Shown here piece after piece: positions 15,878 to 23,372 of a DNA stretch of 25,295 nucleotides. Made by a program: the position numbers and the translations under genes. Source of the stretch: M55B174 sp964618065 (GTDB taxonomy: Bacteria; Patescibacteriota; Minisyncoccia; CAIUEV01; JAHKAQ01); the NCBI GenBank assembly GCA_964618065.1, contig CAZTZK010000032.1:1-25295 (forward strand), written 5' to 3'. How positions within the stretch are numbered: position 1 is the first letter of the stretch; each line of letters opens with the position of its first letter. The notes below the pieces were generated by a model, which made no database searches, was not told the origin of the DNA, and saw nothing but the letters and a program-made list of their open reading frames with translations.

Positions 15878-17461
15878 ATGGCTTCTCAAAAAGATCAAAT
15901 TATAGATTTATTAAAAAAAGAGATTGAACAATTTAAACAAGAGACTACTACCGAAAATATAGGAAGGGTTGTTGAAGTTGGAGACGGAGTAGCTTCAATT
16001 TCAGGACTTCCTGAAGCAATGAGTTCTGAATTATTAGATTTTGGACAAGATATCTATGGAGTTGCTCTGAATCTAAAAGAAGACAACATCGGATCCATAA
16101 TTTTGGGAGATTATTCAAAAGTTAAAGCGGGGGACATTGTTAAATCAACAGGGAAAGTTTTATCAATCCCAGTTAGTAAAGATTTAATTGGAAGAATCGT
16201 AGATCCCCTGGGAAGACCTTTGGATAACAAGGGAGAAATTAGAAGCCAAAAATTATATCCTATTGAAAAAATTGCTCCGGGAGTTATTGCCAGAGAGCCG
16301 GTAAACACTCCTCTCCAGACAGGAATTAAAGCTATTGACTTGATGATTCCTATTGGCAGGGGGCAAAGAGAATTAATAATCGGCGATAGAAAAACGGGCA
16401 AGACAACTATTGCAGTTGATACTATTGTGAACCAAAAAGAAGAAAATTGCATTTGTATTTATGTAGCTATCGGCCAAAAAAAATCTAAAGTAGCTAGAAT
16501 TGTTAAAGAACTGGAAGAAAGAGGAGCTTTAAAACATACAATTATTGTTTTAGCAGGTTCTTCTGATCCGGCATCTCTTTCTTTTGTTGCACCTTATGCC
16601 GGTTGTGCCATTGGTGAATATTTTATGGACCAAGGTAAAGATGTCCTTATTGTCTACGACGATTTAAGCAAACATGCTTGGAGTTATCGCCAAATTTCTC
16701 TTCTTTTAAGGAGACCTCCGGGAAGAGAAGCCTATCCGGGTGATATTTTTTATATTCACTCCAGACTTTTGGAAAGAGCCGTTTGTTTAAATAAAAAAAA
16801 TGGAGGAGGTACTTTAACTGCTCTTCCAATTATTGAAACCCAAGCTGGAGATGTATCCGCTTATATTCCTACTAATGTTATTTCTATTACTGACGGACAA
16901 ATATATTTGGAATCTGAACTTTTTCATCAAGGAATCAAACCAGCAATCAACATTGGACTTTCTGTATCTAGAGTAGGATCGGCGGCTCAAACTAAAGCAA
17001 TGAAATCAGTAGCTGGAAAAATGCGTTTGGATCTAGCTCAATTTAGAGAGATGGCGACCTTTGCTGAATTTTCTTCAGATTTAGATAAAACAACTAAAGC
17101 TCAAATTGAAAGAGGCAAAAGATTAACAGAAATTATTAAACAGAATCAAGGAGATTTAATGAAAATGTCCCACCAAACACTGTCGGTTTTTGCAACTAAC
17201 AAAGGAGCTTTTGACCAAATAAAATTGGAGAAGGTAAAAAAATATGAGAAACAGTGGTTGGAGATAGCAGAGGCAAAGCTAGGTAAATTAATAAAAAAAA
17301 TAGAAGGAGGAGAAGCAATAGATGATAAAGATAAAGAAAAAATAAATAAAGTTCTTGAAGTTTTTGTTAAAAATCAAATAAAAAAAGAAGATTTGGTTGA
17401 AGTTGCTGAAACTAAAAATAAAGAAGCTATTTTTAAAAGAAAATTAACAAAGGCAAAGTAA
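15878..17461 (+). CDS. atpA: ATP synthase F1 subunit alpha
   Basis: Alpha forms the non-catalytic nucleotide sites of F1 and supplies the arginine finger. The 527-aa length is close to the normal 500-515. The P-loop GDRKTGKTT is at 169-177. The N-terminal beta-barrel (about 25-95) has VVEVGDGVASISGLPEAMSSE. The central domain has QTGIKAIDLMIPIGRGQRE and VYDDLSKHAWSYRQISLLLRRPPGREAYPGD (read here as motif landmarks), and SRVGSAAQTKAM carries the conserved arginine near the catalytic interface. The C-terminus is lysine-rich and slightly long. It is flanked by atpH and atpG in standard order, with no Shine-Dalgarno. Confidence 0.98.
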   Translation: MASQKDQIIDLLKKEIEQFKQETTTENIGRVVEVGDGVASISGLPEAMSSELLDFGQDIYGVALNLKEDNIGSIILGDYSKVKAGDIVKSTGKVLSIPVSKDLIGRIVDPLGRPLDNKGEIRSQKLYPIEKIAPGVIAREPVNTPLQTGIKAIDLMIPIGRGQRELIIGDRKTGKTTIAVDTIVNQKEENCICIYVAIGQKKSKVARIVKELEERGALKHTIIVLAGSSDPASLSFVAPYAGCAIGEYFMDQGKDVLIVYDDLSKHAWSYRQISLLLRRPPGREAYPGDIFYIHSRLLERAVCLNKKNGGGTLTALPIIETQAGDVSAYIPTNVISITDGQIYLESELFHQGIKPAINIGLSVSRVGSAAQTKAMKSVAGKMRLDLAQFREMATFAEFSSDLDKTTKAQIERGKRLTEIIKQNQGDLMKMSHQTLSVFATNKGAFDQIKLEKVKKYEKQWLEIAEAKLGKLIKKIEGGEAIDDKDKEKINKVLEVFVKNQIKKEDLVEVAETKNKEAIFKRKLTKAK

Positions 17462-17494
17462 AAATAATTTAATATTTTCCAAATACTTTGAAAC

Positions 17495-18469
17495 ATGTCT
17501 AACTCGAAACAATTACGCGCTAGATTAAAATCAATTCAAAATACTAGAAAGATAACCAAGGCGATGGAAATGATAGCCGCTTCAAAAATGAAGCGAGTTA
17601 TTTCTCACGCCTTAGTTACTCGTGAATATAGTCAGACAGCTTGGGAAATCTTAATTAGAATAACAGAATCAGTAAAAACTCATCACCCTTTGTTAAGTTT
17701 GCGAGACTCTAGAAAAATTTGTTTAATTCTAATTACACCCAATAAAGGATTATGTGGTGGATTAATTTCCCAATTAACCAAGAAAGTTCTGTTTAATATT
17801 AAAAATCCTTACAATATGATGATAAATAGAATTGGAGGTAAAAAAATGCTTCCAAGGATTGATCCTTCAGAAGCAAAAATTGATATAATTGCTGTAGGGA
17901 AAAAAGGGAGAGACGAGATGATAAAGGCTGACCAGAATGTAATAGCTTCCTTTACCAATCTAAACGAACAAACCTCCCCTCAAGACATAAACCCAATTAT
18001 TAAAATAGTTATTGATAGTTATACTAAGAAAAAATATGATAAAATCATAATAGCTTACAGTGATTTTATATCCACAGTATTAAATAAACCACGTTTAAGA
18101 CAAATCTTACCAATTTCTAGAGAAGACTTAGAGAAACAATTAGAAGAATTAGGAGGGGGCATATCAAAAGAAGAAGAAATGGAAGAGGTAAAACAAGAAG
18201 TCGGTCGCCGGTATTATACCTTTGAACCAAATAGAAAGAAAATTCTAAATATTATTCTTCCTAAAATAGTAGCGGTTCAAATTTATCAAGCCTTTCTAGA
18301 ATCTCAAGCTGCAGAATTTTCCACTAGAATGATTACTATGAAAAATGCTAGTGAGACAGCTTCTGATATGATTTATAATTTTAATTTACAGTATAACCAA
18401 ACCAGACAAGCCGCTATTACTTCTGAATTGGCAGAAATTAGTGGAGGGATGATTGCCTTAGAGGAATAA
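17495..18469 (+). CDS. atpG: ATP synthase F1 subunit gamma (long)
   Basis: Gamma is the central rotor shaft. The N-terminal coiled-coil helix is clear (SIQNTRKITKAMEMIAASKMKR, about residues 14-35), as is the C-terminal helix with SRMITMKNA-type and QTRQAAITSELAEISGG signatures (the last about 300-318). At 324 aa it is longer than the usual 285-290. The extra residues seem to lie in two places: after LTKKVLFN (a basic loop) and a charged segment following PISREDLEKQLEELGG, rich in E and K. Such surface insertions are on the Rossmann-like domain, away from the shaft. It is followed by a 183-nt gap before atpD. Confidence 0.94.
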   Translation: MSNSKQLRARLKSIQNTRKITKAMEMIAASKMKRVISHALVTREYSQTAWEILIRITESVKTHHPLLSLRDSRKICLILITPNKGLCGGLISQLTKKVLFNIKNPYNMMINRIGGKKMLPRIDPSEAKIDIIAVGKKGRDEMIKADQNVIASFTNLNEQTSPQDINPIIKIVIDSYTKKKYDKIIIAYSDFISTVLNKPRLRQILPISREDLEKQLEELGGGISKEEEMEEVKQEVGRRYYTFEPNRKKILNIILPKIVAVQIYQAFLESQAAEFSTRMITMKNASETASDMIYNFNLQYNQTRQAAITSELAEISGGMIALEE

Positions 18470-18652
18470 AACCCGTTATCCCCAAGAAAGTAAGAATTAC
18501 AGTAGGTTTTAATTAGAACTTTATAGGTTAGTTTCCTTTATAAATTTATAGAACCAACTAAAGACTGGTCACCCTTCGGGTGAGATTTCCGTTTTTCTGC
18601 CTATTGGTAGACAAGCGCGGGAATAATATGAATAATCTTTAATTAATTATTT
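18470..18652 (+). other. atpG-atpD intergenic region with hairpins
   Basis: This is the longest gap inside the ATP synthase cluster and has no gene. It contains a compact hairpin, TCACCC (18569-18574) and GGGTGA (18578-18583) around a TTC loop, followed by an imperfect palindrome (18586-18622) related to one found after atpC. No convincing promoter was found; any effect on atpD expression is unknown. Confidence 0.5.
18586..18622. repeat. REP-like imperfect palindrome, copy 1
   Basis: The element reads CCG, then CTGCCTA (18597-18603), a short loop, TAGACAAG (18608-18615) and GCGGGAA. It resembles the element at 20522-20558, sharing a CCG/CGGGAA outer pair and a CTGCC core. It is more GC-rich than its surroundings. 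The two may be copies of one small dispersed repeat. Confidence 0.4.
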
Positions 18653-20038
18653 ATGACTGGAAAAATCGTTCAAGTAATAGGACCAATAGTAGATGTTCTT
18701 TTTAAGGGAAAACTTCCGGCTATTTCTAATGCTTTAGAAGTAAAAATAGGTAAAGAAAAATTAATTTTGGAGGTTCAGCAACATTTAGGAGCTGAAAGAA
18801 TTAGATCTATTGCCATGGGCTCTACGGACGGACTTAAAAGGGGGATAGAAGCAGTTGATACTGGCCAGCCAATTATGGTACCGGTAGGAGAAATAACTTT
18901 GGGAAGAATGTTTAATGTATTGGGTGACACTATTGATGGGAAAAAGGGGGTCTCTCAAGAAAAGAAAATGCCTATTCATTGCCCCGCTCCTAAATTTACC
19001 GATCAGTCAACTAAAATAGAAGTTTTTGAAACAGGTATTAAAGTAATTGACTTAATTTGCCCTTTTATGAAAGGTGGCAAAGTAGGTCTTTTTGGGGGAG
19101 CGGGAGTCGGGAAAACAGTAATCATCCAAGAATTGATTCACAACATTGCTTCTCAACATGGAGGTTTTTCAGTTTTTGCCGGAGTCGGTGAAAGAACCAG
19201 AGAAGGAAATGATCTTTACAGAGAAATGAAAGATTCAGGAGTTCTTTCTAATACAACTTTAGTTTTTGGACAAATGAACGAACCACCGGGATCAAGAGCT
19301 AGAGTAGGACTTACCGGACTTACCATGGCTGAATATTTTAGGGATCAAGCCGGCAAAGATGTTCTTTTCTTCATTGATAATATATTTCGCTTCACTCAAG
19401 CCGGTTCTGAAGTTTCAGCTCTTTTAGGAAGAATTCCATCTGCGGTAGGTTATCAGCCAACCTTAGCTGAAGAAATGGGATTGCTCCAAGAAAGAATTAC
19501 TTCTACTAAAAAAGGATCCATTACTTCTGTCCAAGCAATTTATGTTCCGGCTGATGATATGACAGATCCCGCTCCGGCAACAACCTTTTCCCATCTTGAT
19601 TCAACCATAACTCTCTCCCGATCCCTAACAGAATTAGGAATTTATCCGGCAGTAGATCCTTTAGATTCAAGTTCTTCTATTCTTGATCCTCAAATAGTTG
19701 GTAAAGAACATTACGAAGTAGCTCTTGAGGTACAAAGAATCTTACAACGTTATAAAAATCTACAAGATATAATTGCCATTTTAGGTATGGAGGAATTATC
19801 TGATGAAGATAAACTAATTGTAAATAGAGCTCGAAAAATTCAAAAATTCTTTTCTCAGCCTTTTCAAGTTGCAGAACAATTTACTGGAACTCCCGGAGTT
19901 TATGTTAAAAGGGAAGACACTGTGAAAAATTTCAAAGAAATTCTAGAAGGACGCCATGATGATAAAGATGAACAAGATTTTTACATGCAGGGAGTTTTAA
20001 AAACTCCAGAAAAAAAGACCGAAAAGAGTAAAAAATAG
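18653..20038 (+). CDS. atpD: ATP synthase F1 subunit beta
   Basis: Beta carries the three catalytic sites of F1. At 461 aa it has the normal length. The P-loop GGAGVGKTV is at 148-156. The catalytic glutamate motif GERTREGNDLY is at 179-189, with E180 as the likely general base. MNEPPGSRARV and the FIDNIFRFTQAGSEVSALLGR Walker B and DELSEED-like region (EELSDEDK) of the C-terminal domain are present. It is preceded by a 183-nt gap with hairpins and followed 32 nt later by atpC. There is no Shine-Dalgarno: the ATG follows an AT-only stretch. Confidence 0.98.
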   Translation: MTGKIVQVIGPIVDVLFKGKLPAISNALEVKIGKEKLILEVQQHLGAERIRSIAMGSTDGLKRGIEAVDTGQPIMVPVGEITLGRMFNVLGDTIDGKKGVSQEKKMPIHCPAPKFTDQSTKIEVFETGIKVIDLICPFMKGGKVGLFGGAGVGKTVIIQELIHNIASQHGGFSVFAGVGERTREGNDLYREMKDSGVLSNTTLVFGQMNEPPGSRARVGLTGLTMAEYFRDQAGKDVLFFIDNIFRFTQAGSEVSALLGRIPSAVGYQPTLAEEMGLLQERITSTKKGSITSVQAIYVPADDMTDPAPATTFSHLDSTITLSRSLTELGIYPAVDPLDSSSSILDPQIVGKEHYEVALEVQRILQRYKNLQDIIAILGMEELSDEDKLIVNRARKIQKFFSQPFQVAEQFTGTPGVYVKREDTVKNFKEILEGRHDDKDEQDFYMQGVLKTPEKKTEKSKK

Positions 20039-20070
20039 ATAATTTCATTCTTATTCTTTTTTTTATTTTT

Positions 20071-20505
20071 ATGTCTCAGGATTCTGGAAAAATTCAATTT
20101 AAAATTGTTACTCCGGAAAAAGTTGTTTTTAGCGAAGAAGTAACTAAATTAATCCTTCCTACATCGGTGGGCCAAATTACTATTCTTCCAAACCATGAAT
20201 CATTGATAGGTATTATAAAACCCGGCGAAATTTGTTTAGAAAGAGGAAATAGAAAAGAGAAACTTTTTTTAGTAACTACAGAAGGTTTTTTGGAAGTTGA
20301 TAAAAATGTAGTAAGAATATTCTCTGATGCGGCAGAGAGGATTGATGAAATGGATGAAAAAGCAATCTTAAAAGCTAAAAAAGAAGCTGAAGAAGCTCTA
20401 AAAAATAAAAAATATATGTCCCAAGTTGCTTTTGTTGAAGCAGAAGCTAGATTAAAGAAAGAATTAGTTAAGCTTAGGGTATTGAAGAAGCGGAGGAAAA
20501 GATAA
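20071..20505 (+). CDS. atpC: ATP synthase F1 subunit epsilon
   Basis: Epsilon sits at the foot of the central stalk and can inhibit ATP hydrolysis. The 144-aa protein has the N-terminal beta-sandwich (about residues 6-92), with IVTPEKVVFSEEVTKLILPT and ITILPNHESLIGIIKPGE matching the conserved LPxH/NHxPL region. A two-helix C-terminal domain (about 95-140) is rich in A, E and K. The tail is strongly basic (KKRRKR). It ends the ATP synthase cluster; no clear intrinsic terminator follows, only a palindrome. Confidence 0.95.
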   Translation: MSQDSGKIQFKIVTPEKVVFSEEVTKLILPTSVGQITILPNHESLIGIIKPGEICLERGNRKEKLFLVTTEGFLEVDKNVVRIFSDAAERIDEMDEKAILKAKKEAEEALKNKKYMSQVAFVEAEARLKKELVKLRVLKKRRKR

Positions 20506-20521
20506 AAGTCATAAATATTAT

Positions 20522-20558
20522 CCCCGTGCCTGCCTGCCGATAAGCAGAAAAGCGGGAA
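20522..20558. repeat. REP-like imperfect palindrome, copy 2, after atpC
   Basis: CCCCG (20522-20526) and CGGG (20553-20556) enclose TGC/GCA pairing around GCCTGCCTGCCGATAAGCAG. It starts 17 nt after the atpC stop and is similar to the palindrome before atpD. It could serve as the 3'-end structure of the atp mRNA. No T-run follows, so it is not a standard intrinsic terminator. Confidence 0.4.
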
Positions 20559-20727
20559 TTTCGAAAAGTTTTAGAAATAGTTTTGCAGATATTGAAAGCT
20601 TAGAATTCAAAGACAATCTTCTCGTTTGAAGACAAAAATGTTTCTTATTAAAATTAAGAGTTTCAGGATATCAGTTCCTTAATCATTTTATATCAAGGGT
20701 ATTTTTTATTTTAAAAAATATAATTGT

Positions 20728-20755
20728 TTGACACTAATTCATTTATCGTTATAAT
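20728..20755 (+). promoter_or_regulatory. Consensus sigma-70 promoter of the 23S rRNA gene
   Basis: TTGACA (20728-20733) and TATAAT (20750-20755) are both perfect consensus hexamers with a 16-bp spacer. An AT tract upstream (20700-20724, with T-run and A-run) resembles an UP element. This is the best promoter in the window, as expected for rRNA. Transcription should begin near 20762, leaving a leader of about 255 nt. Confidence 0.85.
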
Positions 20756-20761
20756 GAAACT

Positions 20762-21012
20762 TACCATTATTGTATAGTTTAAGTAACAAAATTCCTAAAA
20801 ATTTTTTAATTTTTTTTAAAAAAATAGCGGCTTAAAAAGCGGTTTTTATTTTTAAAAATTGCTCTTTAGGCCACAAAAAGAACTTTAACAATATTTTTTA
20901 ATAGTTGCTTGGAAAGTCGTGGTCAAAAAAAGCAACTATTAGGCAAAATGGTGTTTAAGCAATTGCAATCAATTTATAATTTACAATAATCTTTGTAAAT
21001 TAGCTAAAAACA
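20762..21012 (+). promoter_or_regulatory. rRNA leader with boxA-like antitermination site
   Basis: TGCTCTTTA (20860-20868) matches the first nine bases of the E. coli rrn boxA, the NusB/S10 binding site. A second partial match, CTTTAACAAT, lies at 20883-20892. Downstream is a perfect 11-bp hairpin, AATAGTTGCTT (20900-20910) and AAGCAACTATT (20930-20940), with a 19-nt loop. The boxA-like core is also complementary over 9 nt (TTGCTCTTT, 20859-20867) to the 5' part of the 23S rRNA (AAAGAGCAA, 21026-21034). No gene is seen. Confidence 0.6.
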
Positions 21013-21145
21013 ACAATTGCGGTTAAAAGAGCAAATGGTGGATGCCTAGGTACAAAGTGGCGATGAAGGACGTAGCAGGCTGCGAAAAGTCTCGGGGAGC
21101 TGTCAAGCAAGCTTTGATCCGGGAATTTCCGAATGGGGAAACCCA

Positions 21146-21233
21146 CTGTCCGCCCACTTAAGTTTTTTAATATAGTGCTTATCTAAAATTAATTTAGTAT
21201 TATTTTATTTAAAAAATTTAGGCGGGTGGACAG
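21146..21233 (+). other. Extended helix 9 (IVS-like insertion in 23S rRNA)
   Basis: Where E. coli has a short hairpin between the conserved GGGGAAACCCA and the next block, this gene has an 88-nt helix. CTGTCCGCCC (21146-21155) pairs with GGGTGGACAG (21224-21233), continued by an AT-rich stem with a T-run opposite an A-run. Helix 9 is a known site of intervening sequences that RNase III removes in other bacteria. Whether it is excised here cannot be seen. Confidence 0.7.
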
Positions 21234-21360
21234 AATTTTACTCTGAATTCATAGGAGTAAAAAGCATACTCGGTGAACTGAAACATCTTAGTAACCGAAG
21301 GAAAAGAGAACAAAAGTTATTCCCTAAGTAGCGGCGAGCGAACGGGGAAAAGTCCAAACT

Positions 21361-21450
21361 CAGTTTTTAAACTGGGGGTAATAAGTTTAATAGCATTCAG
21401 ACTGAAATTGTAAAAGTAGAATCTAATTGTGCTTTTACAACTTTTGGTTT
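21361..21450 (+). other. Local 23S rRNA expansion with hairpins
   Basis: Compared with E. coli, the region before the conserved CTGGAAAGGC block is longer by very roughly 80-100 nt. It contains CAGTTT/AAACTG (21361-21374) and a perfect 9-bp hairpin, TTGTAAAAG (21408-21416) with CTTTTACAA (21432-21440). It looks like a lineage-specific expansion with no coding content. Confidence 0.45.
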
Positions 21451-21630
21451 GGCAGAGTAATAAATATTAATTGTTAGCCGAAGATGCCTGGAAAGGCTTA
21501 CCTTAGAGGGTAAGAGTCCCGTAAGCAAAAACAATTAATACTCTGAGTTATTTTATCTTGAGTAGCCTGGAACCAGAGAAATTCCAGGTGAATTTGCCGG
21601 TACTAACCCGGTAAGACTAAATACACTTTG

Positions 21631-21671
<41 letters not shown>

Positions 21672-22992
21672 TATCCCGCAAGGGAAGTGAAATAGTTCCT
21701 GAAACCGTTTGCTTACAAAGAGTGGGAGCCCGGCATACGCCGGGTGACCGCGTGCTTTTTGCAGAACGAACCAACGAGTTGACTTTAATGGCTTGGTTAA
21801 TCCGTTTAGGCGGAAGAGCCTCAGCGAAAGCGAGTTTTAAGTAGCTTTTGTCATTAGGGTCAGACCCGAATCCGAGTGAGCTAGCCATGGCCAGGATGAA
21901 GCCGTTTTAATAGACGGTGGAGGTCCGCACCCAAGCGCCGTTCAACACGCTGGGATGAGCTGTGGTTAGAGGTGAAATTCCAATCGAACTCGGCGATAGC
22001 TGGTTTTCTCCGAAATATATCTCGGTATAGCCGTTGAATAGTTGATATTGGAGGTAGAGCACTGAATGAGTATTCATGACTTTTGTCTAGAGTACTCAAA
22101 CAAACTCCGAATTCCGATATTCAAGTTCAACGAGTTAGTAAGTGGGGGCTAAGCTTCATTTACGAGAGGGAAACAGCCCAGACCATTAGTTAAGGTCCCT
22201 AAATCTATGTTAAGTGGGAAAGGATGTGGAACTTCCCAAACAGCTAGAAGGTTGGCTTAGAAGCAGCCATTCCTTTAAAGAGTGCGTAACAGCTCACTAG
22301 TCTAGTCGTTCCGCGCCGAAGATATAATGGGGCTAAACATAGTACCGAAACTATGGCTGTCATTTTTTTAAAATGGCGGGGTAGGAGAACATTCCATACG
22401 CAGTGAAGCTAAAATGCGAGTTTTAGTGGAGCTTATGGAAGGGAGAATGTTGGTATAAGTAACCGCAAGAAAGGTTAGATTCCTTTCCACCGAAAACCTG
22501 AGGTTTCCTAGGCGATGATAATCAGCCTAGGGTTAGTCGGTCCTAAGGCGAGGCTGAAAAGCGTAGTCGATGGACACAAGGTTAATATTCCTTGACTTAA
22601 ATCTAAGTTATAACAAAGTGCGAAGCTAGCTAGTTTGAGCGTCTTATTGGATTGACGTTTCTTTATCTTTTTAAGATAGAGAAAAATGTGAAACGCAAGT
22701 GGAACAGATTCAAATGAATAAGCTTCCCGGAAAAGCTTTGTGAAATTATTTAGGTTTAATCCGTACTTAAACCAACACAGGTAGGTAGGGCGAGTAGCCC
22801 AAGGTGAACGGGAGAACCTTCGTTAAGGAACTCGGCAAAACAGCGGCCGTAACTTCGGGATAAGGCCTGCCGACAATGTGCTGAATGGTGAATAATGAAT
22901 TTAAACTCCGAACTCAGTCTTTAAAAGAGTTTGGGAAAGGAGAAAAACAAAAAAGTTTTATGGTACGTGGGTAAATATTTAATGTTCAAATA

Positions 22993-22999
22993 AAGGAGG
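22993..22999 (+). promoter_or_regulatory. Perfect Shine-Dalgarno before the helix 63 ORF
   Basis: AAGGAGG is followed by a 5-nt spacer and ATG at 23005. It is the only strong ribosome binding site seen in front of any gene in this window, and it decides the start of the 40-codon ORF. Confidence 0.7.
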
Positions 23000-23004
23000 A
23001 GAAA

Positions 23005-23127
23005 ATGGAGAAAAGAACAAAGAATGTATTATATGCAGTAGTTGCTTTACTAGAAATACCTTTCATGGGATTTCTAGTTTGGTCAATTATGGCATTAGTC
23101 TGTGTCTTAACAAGTTTTTCTTGTTAG
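23005..23127 (+). CDS. 40-aa hydrophobic peptide encoded inside 23S rRNA helix 63
   Basis: The frame starts at ATG 23005 and ends at TAG 23125-23127. The peptide begins MEKRTKN, a basic head, and is hydrophobic from residue 8 to the end (VLYAVVALLEIPFMG, then FLVWSIMALVCVL, ending TSFSC). It has two cysteines near the C-terminus (C33, C40) and one internal proline. It would form one long or two short membrane helices. The perfect Shine-Dalgarno and position in an rRNA loop suggest real translation, but rRNA is not normally translated, and no homologue is recognised. Possible roles are a small membrane or toxin-like peptide of a mobile insertion. A chance frame is the alternative, made less likely by the ribosome site and the coherent hydrophobic composition. 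Confidence 0.55.
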   Translation: MEKRTKNVLYAVVALLEIPFMGFLVWSIMALVCVLTSFSC

Positions 23128-23372
23128 AAGCAGAAAAAACCCACAACAGCCCGAGCGGATTACTATCTAGTTCGAGTTCACCATTCAGTACATTAGTCGG
23201 CCTCAGTTAAAGACTCCGGGCGACTGTTTATCAAAAACACAGGTCCCTGCTAACCCGTAAGGGGATGTATAGGGACTGACCCCTGACCAGTGCCGGAAGG
23301 TTAATAGGAACGGTTAACGCCAATCCTTGAAGCCCCGGTGAACGTCAGCAATAACTATAATTGTTCTAAGGT

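Larger units (their letters stand above)
22893..23176 (+). other. 284-nt ORF-bearing insertion in helix 63 of 23S rRNA
   Basis: The rRNA strands of helix 63 are extended to an 18-bp duplex (22875-22892 with 23177-23194, one G-U pair) above GCCGAC/GTCGGC (22869-22874, 23196-23201). Inside lie 284 nt absent from E. coli. Nested stems include CGAACT (22909-22914) with AGTTCG (23169-23174), and GTGGGT (22967-22972) with ACCCAC (23139-23144). The innermost loop holds a Shine-Dalgarno and a 40-codon ORF. No group I core or group II domain V was recognised, so it looks like an intervening sequence or an expansion segment; helix 63 also hosts the large ES27 expansion in eukaryotes. Confidence 0.75.

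Noticed and set aside
22893..23176. Group I or group II intron in helix 63
   Set aside because: No R/S elements, no domain V-like hairpin and no intron-encoded enzyme are visible; the flanks simply extend the rRNA helix.
23363..23372. Splice site after U at 23367 (U-G pair of the 13-bp duplex)
   Set aside because: The ligated exons would lose AAGGT, part of a universally conserved 23S segment, and the 3' side cannot supply it; 23372 restores the conserved sequence.
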